DNA of 64,000 nucleotides from Hyphobacterium sp. SN044 (GCF_021864465.1 NZ_JAKKUV010000006.1:181197-245196), one strand, 5' to 3'; counted from the stretch's first letter, positions 19,089 to 29,138 are shown. The notes: generated from the letters alone by a model not told the origin. A program made the numbers and translations.

Positions 19089-20225
19089 ATGCCGGGAAGC
19101 CGCCGGAATTTTTTGCGGGTTGCTGGCTCCACGGCGGTGATCCTCGCCGTAGGCGCGACCGGCTTTGCGCTGACACGGAACCCGAACACCGCCCGCCGGC
19201 CGTGGACCGAAGCCGGCACCTATCCCGACCCGATGCGCCGCGCCCTGTCCTGGGCCTTGCTGGCGCCGAACCCGCACAATCGCCAGCCATGGCTCGTGGA
19301 GATCGAGGGGGAGGACGAGGCGCTGCTACTGTGCCAGCTTGACCGGCGCCTGCCCGAAACAGATCCGTCCGACCGGCAGATCACGATCGGTCTGGGCGCC
19401 TTCCTCGAACTTTTCCGCATGGCCGCCGCGGAGGAAGGCTTTCTGGCCCGGATCGATCCCTTTCCGGATGGAGAGGCAGGGGACCGTCTCGACACACGGC
19501 CAATTGCGCGCATCCGGCTTGAACCCGGCGGCACGCCGGACCCGCTGTTCGTTCATGCGCGTGACCGCCACACGAACCGCACCGCCTATGACACCGGCAG
19601 ACGCGTCGCGGAATCGTCTCTACGCGCAATCGGATCGGCGACGGTTTCGGGCGTGGACAGCGGCTTCATCAATGATGTGGACACGGTCGCATCGCTGCGT
19701 GATCTGTGTTGGCAGGCCAGCGAAATCGAACAGCGCACGCCGCATACCTGGCAGGAAACCGTCGATCTGATGCGCATTGGCAAGGCGGCAATCAATCGCA
19801 ACCCCGACGGGATCGCGTTGCCCGGGGCGATCCCCGACCTGTTGCGCATGACCGGCGTGATGACGCAGGAGACAATGTCCGATCCGGGCAGTCTCGCCTA
19901 CCAGCAATCCCTTGATCTCGTCGAAAGCTGGGCGCGCACCGCCATGGCTTTTGTCTGGCTGCGTACGGACACCAACACGCGCATCGATCAGATTAACGCC
20001 GGAGCCGCCTATCTGCGCGCAGCGCTCACGGCCGCCGGAGAAGATGTGGCGATCCAGCCCATGAGCCAGGCGCTACAGGAATTCCCCGAGATGGCCGGTC
20101 CCTATACCGAGATCCATCGGCGGCTCGCGCCGGAGGGCGGAACGGTCCAGATGTTCGCCCGTTTGGGCTATTCCCGCGGCGTGCCGCTTGCTCCGCGCTG
20201 GGGGTTGGAGACACGGTTGAGGTAA
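19089..20225 (+). CDS. Tat-exported nitroreductase-like protein (Acg family type)
   Basis: A 378-residue protein with a twin-arginine signal (SRRNFLRVAGSTAVILAVGA), which implies export of a folded, cofactor-containing protein. The mature part resembles the nitroreductase fold of the Acg-like type: RRALSWALLAPNPHNRQPW is the FMN-binding start, and DRHTNRTAYDTGRRV is the paired central motif. The C-terminal half is divergent. FMN binding is likely, but catalytic activity is uncertain since Acg-type proteins may act by sequestering flavin. The gene is preceded by two operator-like palindromes and followed 19 bases later by a MarR regulator, suggesting inducible expression by a small molecule or redox signal. 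Confidence 0.75.
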   Translation: MPGSRRNFLRVAGSTAVILAVGATGFALTRNPNTARRPWTEAGTYPDPMRRALSWALLAPNPHNRQPWLVEIEGEDEALLLCQLDRRLPETDPSDRQITIGLGAFLELFRMAAAEEGFLARIDPFPDGEAGDRLDTRPIARIRLEPGGTPDPLFVHARDRHTNRTAYDTGRRVAESSLRAIGSATVSGVDSGFINDVDTVASLRDLCWQASEIEQRTPHTWQETVDLMRIGKAAINRNPDGIALPGAIPDLLRMTGVMTQETMSDPGSLAYQQSLDLVESWARTAMAFVWLRTDTNTRIDQINAGAAYLRAALTAAGEDVAIQPMSQALQEFPEMAGPYTEIHRRLAPEGGTVQMFARLGYSRGVPLAPRWGLETRLR

Positions 20226-20244
20226 GCGCGCTAGGCTGCCCGGC

Positions 20245-20736
20245 ATGAACGAGTCCCCCGCCATGCCAGACACGGTCTACGAAGTCCTCGTCCAGATCGG
20301 GATCATCAATCAGCTGGCATCCAGCGCGCTGGAACGGGTGCTGCCGGGCGGGCTTCGACTGGCCCATTTCACATTGATGACGCACCTCTCCCGGCGCGGC
20401 GGCGCCTGGAGTCCGGCGCGTCTCGCCAATGCCCTTCAGGTCACGCGCGGCGCCATCACCAACACCGTGGCGCGCCTCGAAAGCCGGGGACTGGTCGAGG
20501 TCACACCCGACCCCGATGACGGGCGCGGCAAGATGGTGCGCCTGACCCAGGCCGGCTCCGAACTGCATGCGCGCGCCGTATCGGCCGCTGTCGGACGGCT
20601 AACCATTCTTTCGGACCGGTTCACCCAGTCCGAATTCGACGCCGCGCTGCTCTTCCTGAATGCGCTGCGCGACACACTCGACCGCGACCGCCCGCAATGG
20701 AATGAGGCACTCGGCCGGGCCGAGGAGACGCCCTAG
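20245..20736 (+). CDS. MarR family transcriptional regulator
   Basis: A 163-residue MarR-type regulator. The winged helix is clear: WSPARLANALQVTRGAITNT and VARLESRGLVEVTPDPDDGR, with the DxDGR wing, then KMVRLTQAGSELHARA. The N-terminal dimerisation helices precede it and a C-terminal helix closes the dimer. Such regulators usually bind a short palindrome and are released by phenolic or oxidant ligands. It lies 19 bases after the nitroreductase-like gene and is probably part of the same transcript. ATG at 20257 is a possible alternative start. Its 3' end overlaps the convergent membrane gene by 4 bases. Confidence 0.88.
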   Translation: MNESPAMPDTVYEVLVQIGIINQLASSALERVLPGGLRLAHFTLMTHLSRRGGAWSPARLANALQVTRGAITNTVARLESRGLVEVTPDPDDGRGKMVRLTQAGSELHARAVSAAVGRLTILSDRFTQSEFDAALLFLNALRDTLDRDRPQWNEALGRAEETP

Positions 20737-21182
20737 CGCAGGATCCCGCGCCCGACCGCCCAGCGCGCGAACAGGAACTGCACCGCGAGGATGGCAAGGA
20801 TCACCAGCGAGAAGATCAGCGCGCCAACCCCGCTGACCGCGAGCGCGCCGGCCATGCCGTAGTGATAGATCAGCGACACCAGGAAGAGCGCGATCGACAG
20901 ACCGGCGAGATGCATCGCCCATTTCATCCGGGCGAGGAACAGGATTGCACCGATAAAGGCCGCGAACACCGCTGCCGCCCACACGCCCGTGAGCCAGGCC
21001 GGCAGCGCCGTCATATAGGCCTGCTGTTCTGCGCCCATCGCGGCGAGATAGGTCTCGGTCATCAGCCTGTACGAGACGTAGTCGATCACGCCGACGATGT
21101 TCCACAACACGAAAAGCACGGCAACGATCCAGAACCAGACCGGAACCTTCGCGCCGGTCGGCGCGGTTTGCGTATCAGTCAT
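20733..21182 (-). CDS. Four-helix membrane protein of unknown function
   Basis: A 149-residue protein with four membrane segments: around residues 13-32 (VWFWIVAVLFVLWNIVGVI), 65-86 (TGVWAAAVFAAFIGAILFL), 92-112 and 116-138. The second half is highly hydrophobic and ends in ARWAVGRGILR. This layout is common for small sugar-transporter-like or DoxX-like proteins, but I cannot assign a family. ATG at 21182 is chosen because GGGGGAGGGA lies just upstream; the longer frame to 21224 is not supported. It lies behind the odhB terminator on the same strand and is probably transcribed on its own. Confidence 0.7.
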   Translation of the reverse strand: MTDTQTAPTGAKVPVWFWIVAVLFVLWNIVGVIDYVSYRLMTETYLAAMGAEQQAYMTALPAWLTGVWAAAVFAAFIGAILFLARMKWAMHLAGLSIALFLVSLIYHYGMAGALAVSGVGALIFSLVILAILAVQFLFARWAVGRGILR

Positions 21183-21218
21183 GGGTCCCTCCCCCTTTGA
21201 TTGATCGGGGGAGGCTAA

Positions 21219-21258
21219 CGCCAAGAGAAAGCCCGCGCACGCAAAAGCGTCGCGGGCT
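21219..21258 (-). terminator. Intrinsic terminator of the sucA-odhB transcript
   Basis: On the minus strand AGCCCGCG (21251-21258) and inner ACGC pair with GCGT and CGCGGGCT (arm ending 21230) around a TTTT loop, with one bulged base, followed by TTTCTCTTGG. It lies 31 bases beyond the odhB stop. The stem is strong, and the position fits the end of the 2-oxoglutarate dehydrogenase transcript. Confidence 0.85.
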
Positions 21259-21288
21259 CTCGTTTTCGTGAGCGAAGAGGGATGCGGA

Positions 21289-22887
21289 CTACAGGTCCAG
21301 CACCAGCCGGGCCGGGTCTTCCAGCGCGTCCTTCACCTTCACGAGGAAGGTCACTGCCTCGCGGCCGTCGACGATGCGGTGATCATAGCTGAGCGCCAGA
21401 TACATCATCGGACGGACCACGACCTGGCCCTTCTCCGCGACCGGGCGTTCCTGGATCTTGTGCATGCCGAGAATGCCGGACTGCGGCGCGTTGAGAATCG
21501 GCGTCGACAGGAGCGAGCCGAAAATCCCGCCATTGGAGAGCGTGAAGGTTGCGCCCTGCATGTCCTCGATGCCGAGCTTGCCGTCACGGGCGCGCTTGCC
21601 GAGATCGATGATTTCCTTTTCGATATCGGCCAGCGACTTGGTATCGCAGTCGCGCAGCACCGGCACGACGAGGCCGCGCTCGGTCGAGACCGCCACGCCG
21701 ATATCGTAATAGTTCTTGTAGATGATGTCCTCGCCGTCGATCTCGGCATTGACCGCCGGGAGCTCCTTGAGGGCATTCACGCAGGCCTTCACGAAGAAGC
21801 TCATGAAGCCGAGCTTCACGCCGTGCTTTTCCACGAAGGCGTCCTGATGCGTCTTCCGCATCGACATGATCGCACTCATGTCGGCCTCGTTGAACGTGGT
21901 GAGCATCGCCGCCGTGTTCTGGGCATCCTTCAGGCGCCGCGCGATCGTCTGGCGCAGGCGGGTCATCTTCACCCGCTCCTCGCGCGGACCGGTTTCCCGG
22001 GCAGCCGGCTTCGCCTTCTCGGCGGCCGGTTCGCGCTTGGCTTCCGCCGAGGACGGGGCCGTCGCGCCGGATTCCAGCGCCTTCAGCACATCGCCCTTGG
22101 TGACGCGGCCGTCCTTGCCGGAGCCTTCGACGCTGTCGAGGTCGACATTCTTTTCCTCGGCCATGCGTGCCGCGGACGGCATCGCCTTCTTCTCATCGCC
22201 GGACTCGTCGGACTTCGCTTCGGCCTTGGTCTCTTGCTTCGGCGCTTCGGCGGCCGGAGCGGCGTCCGCTTTCGCCTCGCCGGTGCGGATGCGCGCGATT
22301 ACATCGCCGGGGGTCACGACATCGCCTTCGTCGGCGAGCCGTTCGGCCAGGATGCCGTCCGCCGGACAGGGCACTTCGACCGCGACCTTGTCGGTCTCGA
22401 TCTCGACCAGCGCCTGGTCCTTTTTCACCGCCGCGCCGGCATCCACGAGCCAGGCCCCGACCGTGCCTTCCGACACGCTCTCGCCCATCTCCGGGATGGT
22501 CGCTTCGACCAGATCGCCATTGCCGGTTTCCGCCTTTGACATCGCGTTGTCCGCCTTCTTCTGTTCGGGCTGCGCGCTCGATTGCGGCGCGGCGTCCTGC
22601 TTTTCTTCGATCTTCTCTTCCGACTTCTCTTCCGTCTGGGCCGGAGCCGCACCTTCACCGCCCAGTTCGGCCAGCTTGGCGCCGATCTCGACGGTCTCGC
22701 CTTCGGGCGCGACGATCTTCGTCAGCGTGCCATCGGCATCGGCGCGGACCTCGATCGAGACCTTGTCGGTTTCCAGTTCGACGAGGATGTCGTCCTTCTT
22801 CACCGCGTCGCCTTCGGCAAAATTCCAGCTGCCCACCGTGGCTTCGGATACGGATTCACCCAGCTGGGGTACGGTGATGTCACTCAT
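21289..22887 (-). CDS. odhB: Dihydrolipoyl succinyltransferase (E2) with two lipoyl domains
   Basis: The 532-residue E2 core of the 2-oxoglutarate dehydrogenase complex. Two complete lipoyl domains are present in tandem, with lipoyl lysines at about residues 42 ([11 protein letters not shown]) and 167 ([11 protein letters not shown]), joined by an acidic, Ala/Glu/Lys-rich linker. The E1/E3-binding domain follows ([19 protein letters not shown]), then the acyltransferase domain from about residue 300, ending with the catalytic [13 protein letters not shown]. coli and many other SucB proteins have one lipoyl domain (about 400 residues). A pyruvate E2 is less likely because the partner upstream is sucA. 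It starts 47 bases after sucA and ends before a strong terminator. Confidence 0.95.
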   Translation of the reverse strand: MSDITVPQLGESVSEATVGSWNFAEGDAVKKDDILVELETDKVSIEVRADADGTLTKIVAPEGETVEIGAKLAELGGEGAAPAQTEEKSEEKIEEKQDAAPQSSAQPEQKKADNAMSKAETGNGDLVEATIPEMGESVSEGTVGAWLVDAGAAVKKDQALVEIETDKVAVEVPCPADGILAERLADEGDVVTPGDVIARIRTGEAKADAAPAAEAPKQETKAEAKSDESGDEKKAMPSAARMAEEKNVDLDSVEGSGKDGRVTKGDVLKALESGATAPSSAEAKREPAAEKAKPAARETGPREERVKMTRLRQTIARRLKDAQNTAAMLTTFNEADMSAIMSMRKTHQDAFVEKHGVKLGFMSFFVKACVNALKELPAVNAEIDGEDIIYKNYYDIGVAVSTERGLVVPVLRDCDTKSLADIEKEIIDLGKRARDGKLGIEDMQGATFTLSNGGIFGSLLSTPILNAPQSGILGMHKIQERPVAEKGQVVVRPMMYLALSYDHRIVDGREAVTFLVKVKDALEDPARLVLDL

Positions 22888-22934
22888 GTCGATCGTCCTT
22901 CGGGTTCGGGTCAGACGGTGGATATTCGGTCAGG

Positions 22935-25907
22935 TCAGAGCGTCAGCGCGTCGTCGATCAGCGCGTCCTGCTCTTCCTTGTGTTTCTGGACGGAGCCGGC
23001 GGCGGTCGAGGCCGAGGCGGGACGGCCGACATAGCGTGGCCGGGTGGTCTTCGCCTCGGCCTGCTGCAGCACCCACTCGATATTCGGCTCCATGAAACTC
23101 CAGGCCCCCATGTTTTGCGGCTCTTCCTGGCACCAGACCATGTCGGCGTTCACGAAGCGCTTCAGCTCGTTCAGCATGGAGCGTGCCGGGACGGGATAGA
23201 ATTGCTCGACACGGAGCAGGTAGATGTCGTCGATACCGCGCTCCTCGCGCGCTTCGAGAAGGTCGTAATAGACCTTGCCCGAACACAGCACGACGCGCTT
23301 GATCTTGTCGTCCGCGACCAGCTTCGTCGTCGTGACCTCGGACCGTCCCTCGTCGCGCGCGGAATGATCGGCATCGTCCCACAGCACGCGGTGGAAGGAC
23401 GAGCCCTCACCCATCGCCTTGAGGTTCGAGATGCAGCGCTTGTGACGCAGCAGCGATTTCGGCGTCATGATCACCAGCGGCTTGCGGAAATTGCGGTGAA
23501 TCTGCCGCCGCAGGATGTGGAAATAGTTCGCCGGGGTGGAGCAGTTGGCGACCTGCATATTGTCCTGCGCGCACTGCTGCAGGAAGCGTTCGAGGCGCGC
23601 CGAGGAGTGTTCCGGACCCTGGCCCTCATATCCGTGCGGCAACAGCATGACGAGGCCGGACATCCTGAGCCACTTGCGTTCGCCGGCGGCGAGGAACTGG
23701 TCCACGATCACCTGCGCGCCATTGTAGAAGTCGCCGAACTGCGCCTCCCACATGACGAGCGTGTTCGGGGCCGACAGCGAATAGCCGTATTCGAAGCCGA
23801 GCACGGCCTCTTCCGACAGCATGGAATCGATCACCTCATAGCGGGCCTGGCCCTCGGAGAGGTGGTTGAGCAGCGTGTAACGCTCTTCCGTTTGCTGATC
23901 GATGATGTGGGAATGGCGCTGCGAGAAGGTGCCGCGGCCGCTGTCCTGACCGGACAGGCGCACCGGGAAGCCTTCGTCGAGCAGGCTGGCGAAGGCAAGA
24001 TGCTCCGCCGTCGCCCAGTCGATCCCTTCGCCCGCCTCGATCGCGGAGCGCCGGTTGTCGATCACCCGCTTCAGCGTCTTGTGGACGTCAAAGCCGTCCG
24101 GGATTTCGGTGAAGGCCGTCCCGAGCCGCTTCAGCGTCTCTTCCGGCACCGCCGTCTCGCCGCGCCGCTCGTCCTCTTCCGGCAGTCCGAGGCCCGACCA
24201 GACCCCGTCCAGCCAGTCCGCCTGCTTGGGTTCGAACGTCTTTCCGGCCTCGAACTCGTTGTCGAGGAAGTCGGCGAATTCCTGCGTCCAGCTGTCGAAA
24301 TCGGCCTGCGTGATCACGCCTTCCTCGATCAGGCGCTTGGAATAGAGCGCGATCGTGGAAGGGTGCTGCTTGATCTTCCGGTACATGATCGGCTGGGTGA
24401 AGGACGGATCGTCGCCTTCATTGTGGCCGAAGCGGCGATAGCAGAACATGTCGATGACCGCGTCCTTGCCGAAGAGCTGGCGGTACTCCGTCGCCATCTT
24501 CGCGGCATAGACCACGGCCTCCGGGTCATCCCCGTTCACGTGGAAGATCGGCGCCTGCACCATCAGCGCGACGTCCGACGGATAGGGCGAGGAGCGCGAA
24601 TCCTTCGGGCTGGTCGTGAAGCCGATCTGGTTGTTGACGATGAAGTGGATCGCCCCGCCGGTGCGGTGACCCCGCAGGCCCGACAGGCCGAAGCATTCCG
24701 CCACGATGCCCTGTCCGGCAAACGCCGCATCGCCGTGCAGCAGCAGCGGCAGGACTTTCGGCGCCTGATTGGTGTCGAAGCCGAACTCGCGGCGCAGCTT
24801 GGTCTGCTTCGCGCGCGCCTTGCCCAGGACGACCGGGTCGACCGCTTCGAGGTGGGACGGGTTCGCCGTCAGCGAGAGGTGGACGGTGTTGCCGTCGAAC
24901 TCGCGGTCGGAAGACGCGCCGAGATGGTATTTCACGTCGCCCGACCCGAATTCGCCCGAAGACGTGCCCGACTGGAATTCGTGGAAGATCTGGTGATAGG
25001 GCTTGCCCATCACGGCGGCGAGCACATTGAGGCGCCCGCGGTGCGGCATGCCGACGATGATGTCTTCCACATCCATCGCGCCGCCGCGCTTGATGATCTG
25101 TTCCAGCGCGGGGACCATCGCCTCGCCGCCATCAAGGCCGAAGCGCTTCGTGCCCGGATAGCGCTTCTGCAGGAATTGCTCGAAGCCTTCCGTCTCGATC
25201 AGCTTCTTCAGGATGGCGATCTTGCCTTCCGGCGTGAAGTTGATCCCCTTCTCCGGGCCTTCGAACCGCTCCTGCAGCCAGGCTTTCTCCGCCGGGTTGG
25301 AGATGTGCATGAACTCGACGCCGAGCGGCCCGCAATAGGTCCGCTGCAGGATGTCGAGCATTTCGCGCGGCGTCGCCGTCTCGAGGCCGAGATAGCCGTC
25401 GATGAAGATCTCGCGGTCCATGTCGGCCGCGGTGAAGCCGTAGGTTTCCGGGTCGAGCTCGGGCTGCTCGCCGAACGTCGTCAGATTCAGCGGATCGAGA
25501 TCCGCCGCCAGATGGCCGCGCATCCGGTAGGCGCGGATCATCATGATGGCGCGGATGGAATCCTGCGTCGCCTTGCGGATGTCCGCCGCTGACGCGCCTT
25601 CATGGCGTTCGGCGACCTTATCGATCAGTGACGGCGTGACCGCCCCGTCGATGACGCCCAGCGCCTCGCCGAATTCGTCCGCCCGGCCGAGCTTGGCCTT
25701 GCCCCAGGCAGGACCGCGCGCGGCATGACCGGTCTCGGCGGCATCGTCGCCGACCTCGGCGAAGAAGTCGCGCCACTCCGCGGGAACCGAGGACGGGTCC
25801 CGGGCGTAGGCGGCGGCCATGTCTTCGAGATAGCGGGCATTGCCGCCATAGAGGAAGGAGGTATCGAGGAAGGTCTGGTTACGCGGGCTGCGCGAGCGTT
25901 CGGACAT
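22935..25907 (-). CDS. sucA: 2-oxoglutarate dehydrogenase E1 component
   Basis: The 990-residue thiamine-diphosphate E1 that decarboxylates 2-oxoglutarate and passes the succinyl group to the lipoyl arm of OdhB. The N-terminal segment FLDTSFLYGGNARYLEDM contacts the E2 core; the ThDP half has HRGRLNVLAAVMGKP, HGDAAFAGQG and the GDDPEAVVYAAK region, and the transketolase-like pyrimidine half has RGTFSQRHSHI and LLPHGYEGQGPEHSSAR. All expected domains are intact and the length is normal. It is the first gene of a two-gene unit with odhB; sucD lies 234 bases upstream behind its own terminator. Confidence 0.98.
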   Translation of the reverse strand: MSERSRSPRNQTFLDTSFLYGGNARYLEDMAAAYARDPSSVPAEWRDFFAEVGDDAAETGHAARGPAWGKAKLGRADEFGEALGVIDGAVTPSLIDKVAERHEGASAADIRKATQDSIRAIMMIRAYRMRGHLAADLDPLNLTTFGEQPELDPETYGFTAADMDREIFIDGYLGLETATPREMLDILQRTYCGPLGVEFMHISNPAEKAWLQERFEGPEKGINFTPEGKIAILKKLIETEGFEQFLQKRYPGTKRFGLDGGEAMVPALEQIIKRGGAMDVEDIIVGMPHRGRLNVLAAVMGKPYHQIFHEFQSGTSSGEFGSGDVKYHLGASSDREFDGNTVHLSLTANPSHLEAVDPVVLGKARAKQTKLRREFGFDTNQAPKVLPLLLHGDAAFAGQGIVAECFGLSGLRGHRTGGAIHFIVNNQIGFTTSPKDSRSSPYPSDVALMVQAPIFHVNGDDPEAVVYAAKMATEYRQLFGKDAVIDMFCYRRFGHNEGDDPSFTQPIMYRKIKQHPSTIALYSKRLIEEGVITQADFDSWTQEFADFLDNEFEAGKTFEPKQADWLDGVWSGLGLPEEDERRGETAVPEETLKRLGTAFTEIPDGFDVHKTLKRVIDNRRSAIEAGEGIDWATAEHLAFASLLDEGFPVRLSGQDSGRGTFSQRHSHIIDQQTEERYTLLNHLSEGQARYEVIDSMLSEEAVLGFEYGYSLSAPNTLVMWEAQFGDFYNGAQVIVDQFLAAGERKWLRMSGLVMLLPHGYEGQGPEHSSARLERFLQQCAQDNMQVANCSTPANYFHILRRQIHRNFRKPLVIMTPKSLLRHKRCISNLKAMGEGSSFHRVLWDDADHSARDEGRSEVTTTKLVADDKIKRVVLCSGKVYYDLLEAREERGIDDIYLLRVEQFYPVPARSMLNELKRFVNADMVWCQEEPQNMGAWSFMEPNIEWVLQQAEAKTTRPRYVGRPASASTAAGSVQKHKEEQDALIDDALTL

Positions 25908-26074
25908 GGGAGGCTTTCCTGCGGCCGAACGACCTTCGCGCGGCCTTGTGTCAGCGGTATGGCGGCACGCGTCTTAACGCACCGTTCCCTCCCCATTTAC
26001 GCCCTTCTGCATAGGAAAAAAGGGCCCTGACACATGCTGACAGTTTTGCCTCGCCCGATGCATGCGGCGAGCGG

Positions 26075-26115
26075 GCGCGCAAAGCAAAGGCGCGGCCCCT
26101 TCCCGGGGCCGCGCC
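26075..26115 (-). terminator. Intrinsic terminator after sucD
   Basis: On the minus strand GGCGCGGCCCC (26105-26115) pairs perfectly with GGGGCCGCGCC (26089-26099) around a 5-base loop, followed by TTTGCTTTG. It lies 26 bases beyond the sucD stop and separates the sucCD transcript from sucA-odhB. The rest of the gap to sucA holds nothing else that I can recognise. Confidence 0.85.
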
Positions 26116-26141
26116 TGAAACGCAAATCCTGACGGAAGGGA

Positions 26142-27038
26142 TCAGCCCTTCACGATCTCCGCGAGCGTGACGCCGATGCGCGCCGGGCTGTCGGAGACCA
26201 CGATCCCGGCCGACTTCATCGCCTCGATCTTGTCTTCCGCGCCGCCCTTGCCGCCGGACACGACCGCGCCGGCATGGCCCATCGTGCGGCCCTTCGGCGC
26301 CGTGCGCCCGGCGATGAAACCGACCATCGGCTTCTTGCGGCCCTTCCTGGCCTCGGCTTTCAGGAATTCCGCCGCTTCTTCTTCCGCCGAGCCCCCGATC
26401 TCGCCGATCATCACGATCGACTTCGTTTCGTCGTCGCCGAGGAAAAGCTCCAGGCAATCGATGAAATTCGTGCCGTTCACCGGGTCGCCGCCGATGCCGA
26501 TACAGGTCGTCTGGCCGAGACCGGCATCCGTCGTCTGCTTCACCGCCTCATAGGTCAGCGTGCCCGAACGCGACACGATGCCGACCGAGCCGCGCTTGTG
26601 GATATGGCCCGGCATGATGCCGATCTTGCATTCGCCCGGCGTGATCACGCCCGGGCAGTTCGGCCCGACGAGCCGCGACTTCGAGCCGGTCAGCGCCCGC
26701 TTCACCTTGACCATGTCGGCCACGGGCACCCCCTCGGTGATCGTCACGATCAGCTCGATCTCCGCGTCGATGGCTTCGAGGATCGCATCCGCCGCGAAGG
26801 GGGGCGGCACGTAAATGACGGTCGCATTCGCGCCGGTCGCATCCTTGGCCTCACCGACCGTGTCGAAGATCGGCAGCTTGGCACCCGCGCCTTCCCAGTC
26901 CTGACCGCCCTTGCCCGGCGTCACACCGGCGACCATGGCGGTGCCGTATTCGATGGCCTGTTCGGTGTGGAAGGTGCCGTTCTTGCCGGTGATGCCCTGG
27001 CAGATGACCTTGGTATGCTTGTTCACGAGTACGGACAT
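26142..27038 (-). CDS. sucD: Succinyl-CoA synthetase alpha subunit
   Basis: The 298-residue ADP/GDP-forming succinyl-CoA synthetase alpha subunit. It begins [19 protein letters not shown], has the CoA-binding Rossmann motif ([15 protein letters not shown]), [19 protein letters not shown], and the phosphorylated histidine in the C-terminal [20 protein letters not shown]. With SucC it makes succinate and ATP from succinyl-CoA in the TCA cycle. It normally follows sucC directly; here two extra genes lie between them, and the gap to the thioesterase upstream is 16 bases. Confidence 0.98.
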   Translation of the reverse strand: MSVLVNKHTKVICQGITGKNGTFHTEQAIEYGTAMVAGVTPGKGGQDWEGAGAKLPIFDTVGEAKDATGANATVIYVPPPFAADAILEAIDAEIELIVTITEGVPVADMVKVKRALTGSKSRLVGPNCPGVITPGECKIGIMPGHIHKRGSVGIVSRSGTLTYEAVKQTTDAGLGQTTCIGIGGDPVNGTNFIDCLELFLGDDETKSIVMIGEIGGSAEEEAAEFLKAEARKGRKKPMVGFIAGRTAPKGRTMGHAGAVVSGGKGGAEDKIEAMKSAGIVVSDSPARIGVTLAEIVKG

Positions 27039-27054
27039 GGATGGCGTTCCTTGT

Positions 27055-27501
27055 TCAGGCAGCTTGCGGCCGCGCGGGCGGCGTCTTTTCGAATTCGGTG
27101 ATACGGGCGATGAAGTGCGCCGGCACGGGGGCCGGGCGGCGGGTGGTCATGTCGGCGCACACATAGGTCATGCTGCCTTCGGTCAGCAGCGTGTCGCCGC
27201 GGAACATGGCAAAGGCATAGGTCATGGACGAATTGCCGAAGCGCGCGGCGCGGAAACCGATCTCGATCTCCTCGTCGAATCGCGCCGGCGACCGGTAGTC
27301 GCAATTGGCGTTGACGGTGAAGAACTCGATCCCGTCCTGCTCGAAGGCGGATCCGCCATAGCCGAGCATGCGGAAATACTCGGTCAGCGCCAGATCGACA
27401 TAGACGAAATAGTTCGGGTTGAAGACGATCCCCTGCGGATCGACCTCGGACCAGCGCACGCGCACGGTGTGGAAATAGGTGAAATCGGAGCGGGCGCTCA
27501 T
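27055..27501 (-). CDS. Acyl-CoA thioesterase (hotdog fold) inside the sucC-sucD operon
   Basis: A 148-residue 4HBT/hotdog thioesterase of the YbgC/FadM type. The active-site region is [18 protein letters not shown], with the Asp of the family's catalytic DxxG motif, followed by the hotdog helix and [16 protein letters not shown]. It hydrolyses acyl-CoA or acyl-ACP esters; the substrate is not evident. The ATG at 27501 overlaps the upstream membrane gene by four bases (ATGA), and sucD follows after 16 bases, so it is translated as part of the sucC-sucD message. The link to succinyl-CoA metabolism is inferred from position. A paralogue lies at 46787-47218. Confidence 0.85.
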   Translation of the reverse strand: MSARSDFTYFHTVRVRWSEVDPQGIVFNPNYFVYVDLALTEYFRMLGYGGSAFEQDGIEFFTVNANCDYRSPARFDEEIEIGFRAARFGNSSMTYAFAMFRGDTLLTEGSMTYVCADMTTRRPAPVPAHFIARITEFEKTPPARPQAA

Positions 27502-27824
27502 CCCTCGACCCCCGTGAACTTGAAGCCCAGCGCGCCGCAGAACCAGCCCGCCCCGCCGGCGATACCGGCAATCAGCGGCAGGATCAGCCACTGGGTCGAG
27601 GCATTGCAGTTCGTCCCGCCTGCCTCGCGGCACGCATTGATGCTGGATTCCACCGCGCCGCTGAGCATCAGCGCCACAAGCTGGCCGGCGAACATCGGCG
27701 CCAGCAGCCCCATCATCAACAGCGCGGCGAACACATTCCATCGCCATGACCGGATGCGGTCGCGCAGCCACCAGGCCGCGCCGATCCCGGCACCCGACAT
27801 GAGGATGAAAAGGACGAGCATCAT
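27498..27824 (-). CDS. Small membrane protein inside the sucC-sucD operon
   Basis: A 108-residue protein with three hydrophobic segments: about residues 3-20 (LVLFILMSGAGIGAAWW), 29-52 (NVFAALLMMGLLAPMFAGQLV) and 79-102 (WLILPLIAGIAGGAGWFCGALGF). The periplasmic or cytoplasmic loop between the second and third carries two cysteines (INACREAGGTNCNAS). I do not recognise a family. It starts nine bases after sucC and overlaps the thioesterase by four bases, so it is almost certainly co-translated in this operon. Its role is unknown. Confidence 0.7.
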   Translation of the reverse strand: MMLVLFILMSGAGIGAAWWLRDRIRSWRWNVFAALLMMGLLAPMFAGQLVALMLSGAVESSINACREAGGTNCNASTQWLILPLIAGIAGGAGWFCGALGFKFTGVEG

Positions 27825-27833
27825 GCTGCCCGC

Positions 27834-29030
27834 CTACTTCCCTTGAACCGCCGCGACGATCTTCTGCGCGGCATCGTCGAGATCGTCGGCCGGGATCACG
27901 TCGAGCCCGGATTCGGAGAGGATCTTCTTGCCCTTCTCCACATTCGTGCCTTCGAGGCGCACGACGAGCGGAACCTTGAGGCCGACTTCCTTCACCGCCG
28001 CGATCACGCCTTCGGCGATCACGTCACACTTCATGATGCCGCCGAAGATGTTGACGAGGATGCCTTTGACGTTGGGATCGGCGGTGATGATCTTGAACGC
28101 CGCCGTGACCTTTTCCTTCGACGCGCCGCCGCCGACATCGAGGAAATTCGCCGGCTCCGCGCCGTAGAGCTTGATGATGTCCATGGTCGACATGGCGAGA
28201 CCCGCCCCGTTGACCATGCAGCCGATCGTGCCGTCGAGCGCGATATAGGCGAGGTCGTATTTCGAGGCCTCGATTTCCTTGTCGTCTTCCTCGGTCAGGT
28301 CGCGCAGCTCGACGATGTCCGGGTGACGGTAGAGCGCGTTATTGTCGAACCCGACCTTGGCGTCGAGCACGTGCAGATTGCCCTTTTCGGTCACGATCAG
28401 CGGGTTGATCTCCAGAAGGCTCATGTCCTTCTCGGTGAAGGCCTTGTAGATCTGGCCCATCAGCTTGACGCACTGCTTGACCTGGTCGCCCTCGAGTTTC
28501 AGCGCTGCGGCGATCTTGCGGCCGACATAAGGGGCATAGCCTGCCGCCGGGTCGACATGGATGGTGTGGATCTTTTCCGGCGTCTCTTCGGCGACCGCCT
28601 CGATGTCCATCCCGCCTTCCGTCGAGCAGACGAAGGCGACGCGGCCATTGGCGCGGTCGACAAGGCAGGACAGGTAAAGCTCGCGGGCAATGTCGGCCCC
28701 GTCCTCGATATAGAGGCGGTTGACCTGCTTGCCGGCCTCGCCGGTCTGCTTGGTCACCAGCGTGTTGCCCAGCATCTGCGTGGCGAATTCGCGAACCTCG
28801 GCGACCGACCTGGCGAGGCGGACACCGCCTTTTTCGCCCGCTTCGGCTTCCTTGAACTTGCCCTTGCCGCGGCCGCCGGCATGGATCTGCGCCTTCACGA
28901 CCCAGAGGGGTCCGGGCAGCATTTTCGCGGCGGCTTCGGCCTCGGCCGGGGTCATCGCGGCAGCGCCGTCGGCAACCGGCGCACCATAGGATTTCAGCAG
29001 GGCCTTGGCCTGGTATTCGTGGATGTTCAT
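27834..29030 (-). CDS. sucC: Succinyl-CoA synthetase beta subunit
   Basis: The 398-residue ATP-grasp beta subunit. It begins [20 protein letters not shown], carries [19 protein letters not shown] (nucleotide binding), the [13 protein letters not shown] motif that lines the active site, and [19 protein letters not shown] with [16 protein letters not shown] at the subunit interface. Length and order are standard. It starts the sucC-membrane protein-thioesterase-sucD operon. Upstream (29031-29138) is a short gap to the MFS gene with no clear element. Confidence 0.98.
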   Translation of the reverse strand: MNIHEYQAKALLKSYGAPVADGAAAMTPAEAEAAAKMLPGPLWVVKAQIHAGGRGKGKFKEAEAGEKGGVRLARSVAEVREFATQMLGNTLVTKQTGEAGKQVNRLYIEDGADIARELYLSCLVDRANGRVAFVCSTEGGMDIEAVAEETPEKIHTIHVDPAAGYAPYVGRKIAAALKLEGDQVKQCVKLMGQIYKAFTEKDMSLLEINPLIVTEKGNLHVLDAKVGFDNNALYRHPDIVELRDLTEEDDKEIEASKYDLAYIALDGTIGCMVNGAGLAMSTMDIIKLYGAEPANFLDVGGGASKEKVTAAFKIITADPNVKGILVNIFGGIMKCDVIAEGVIAAVKEVGLKVPLVVRLEGTNVEKGKKILSESGLDVIPADDLDDAAQKIVAAVQGK

Positions 29031-29138
29031 GGGAAGCGAGCCTTCAGTCCGGAATGGGAATCGGTCGTTGAACGGCCGGAATGCAGGCCTCGCTTATAAC
29101 ACCGCGATGGTGCGGTGCAACGCGAGCGGCCAGCCCGC

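Noticed and set aside
22980-25592. Long open frame antisense to sucA (870 codons)
   Set aside because: Shadow of sucA codon bias; His/Arg/Asp-rich and without motifs.
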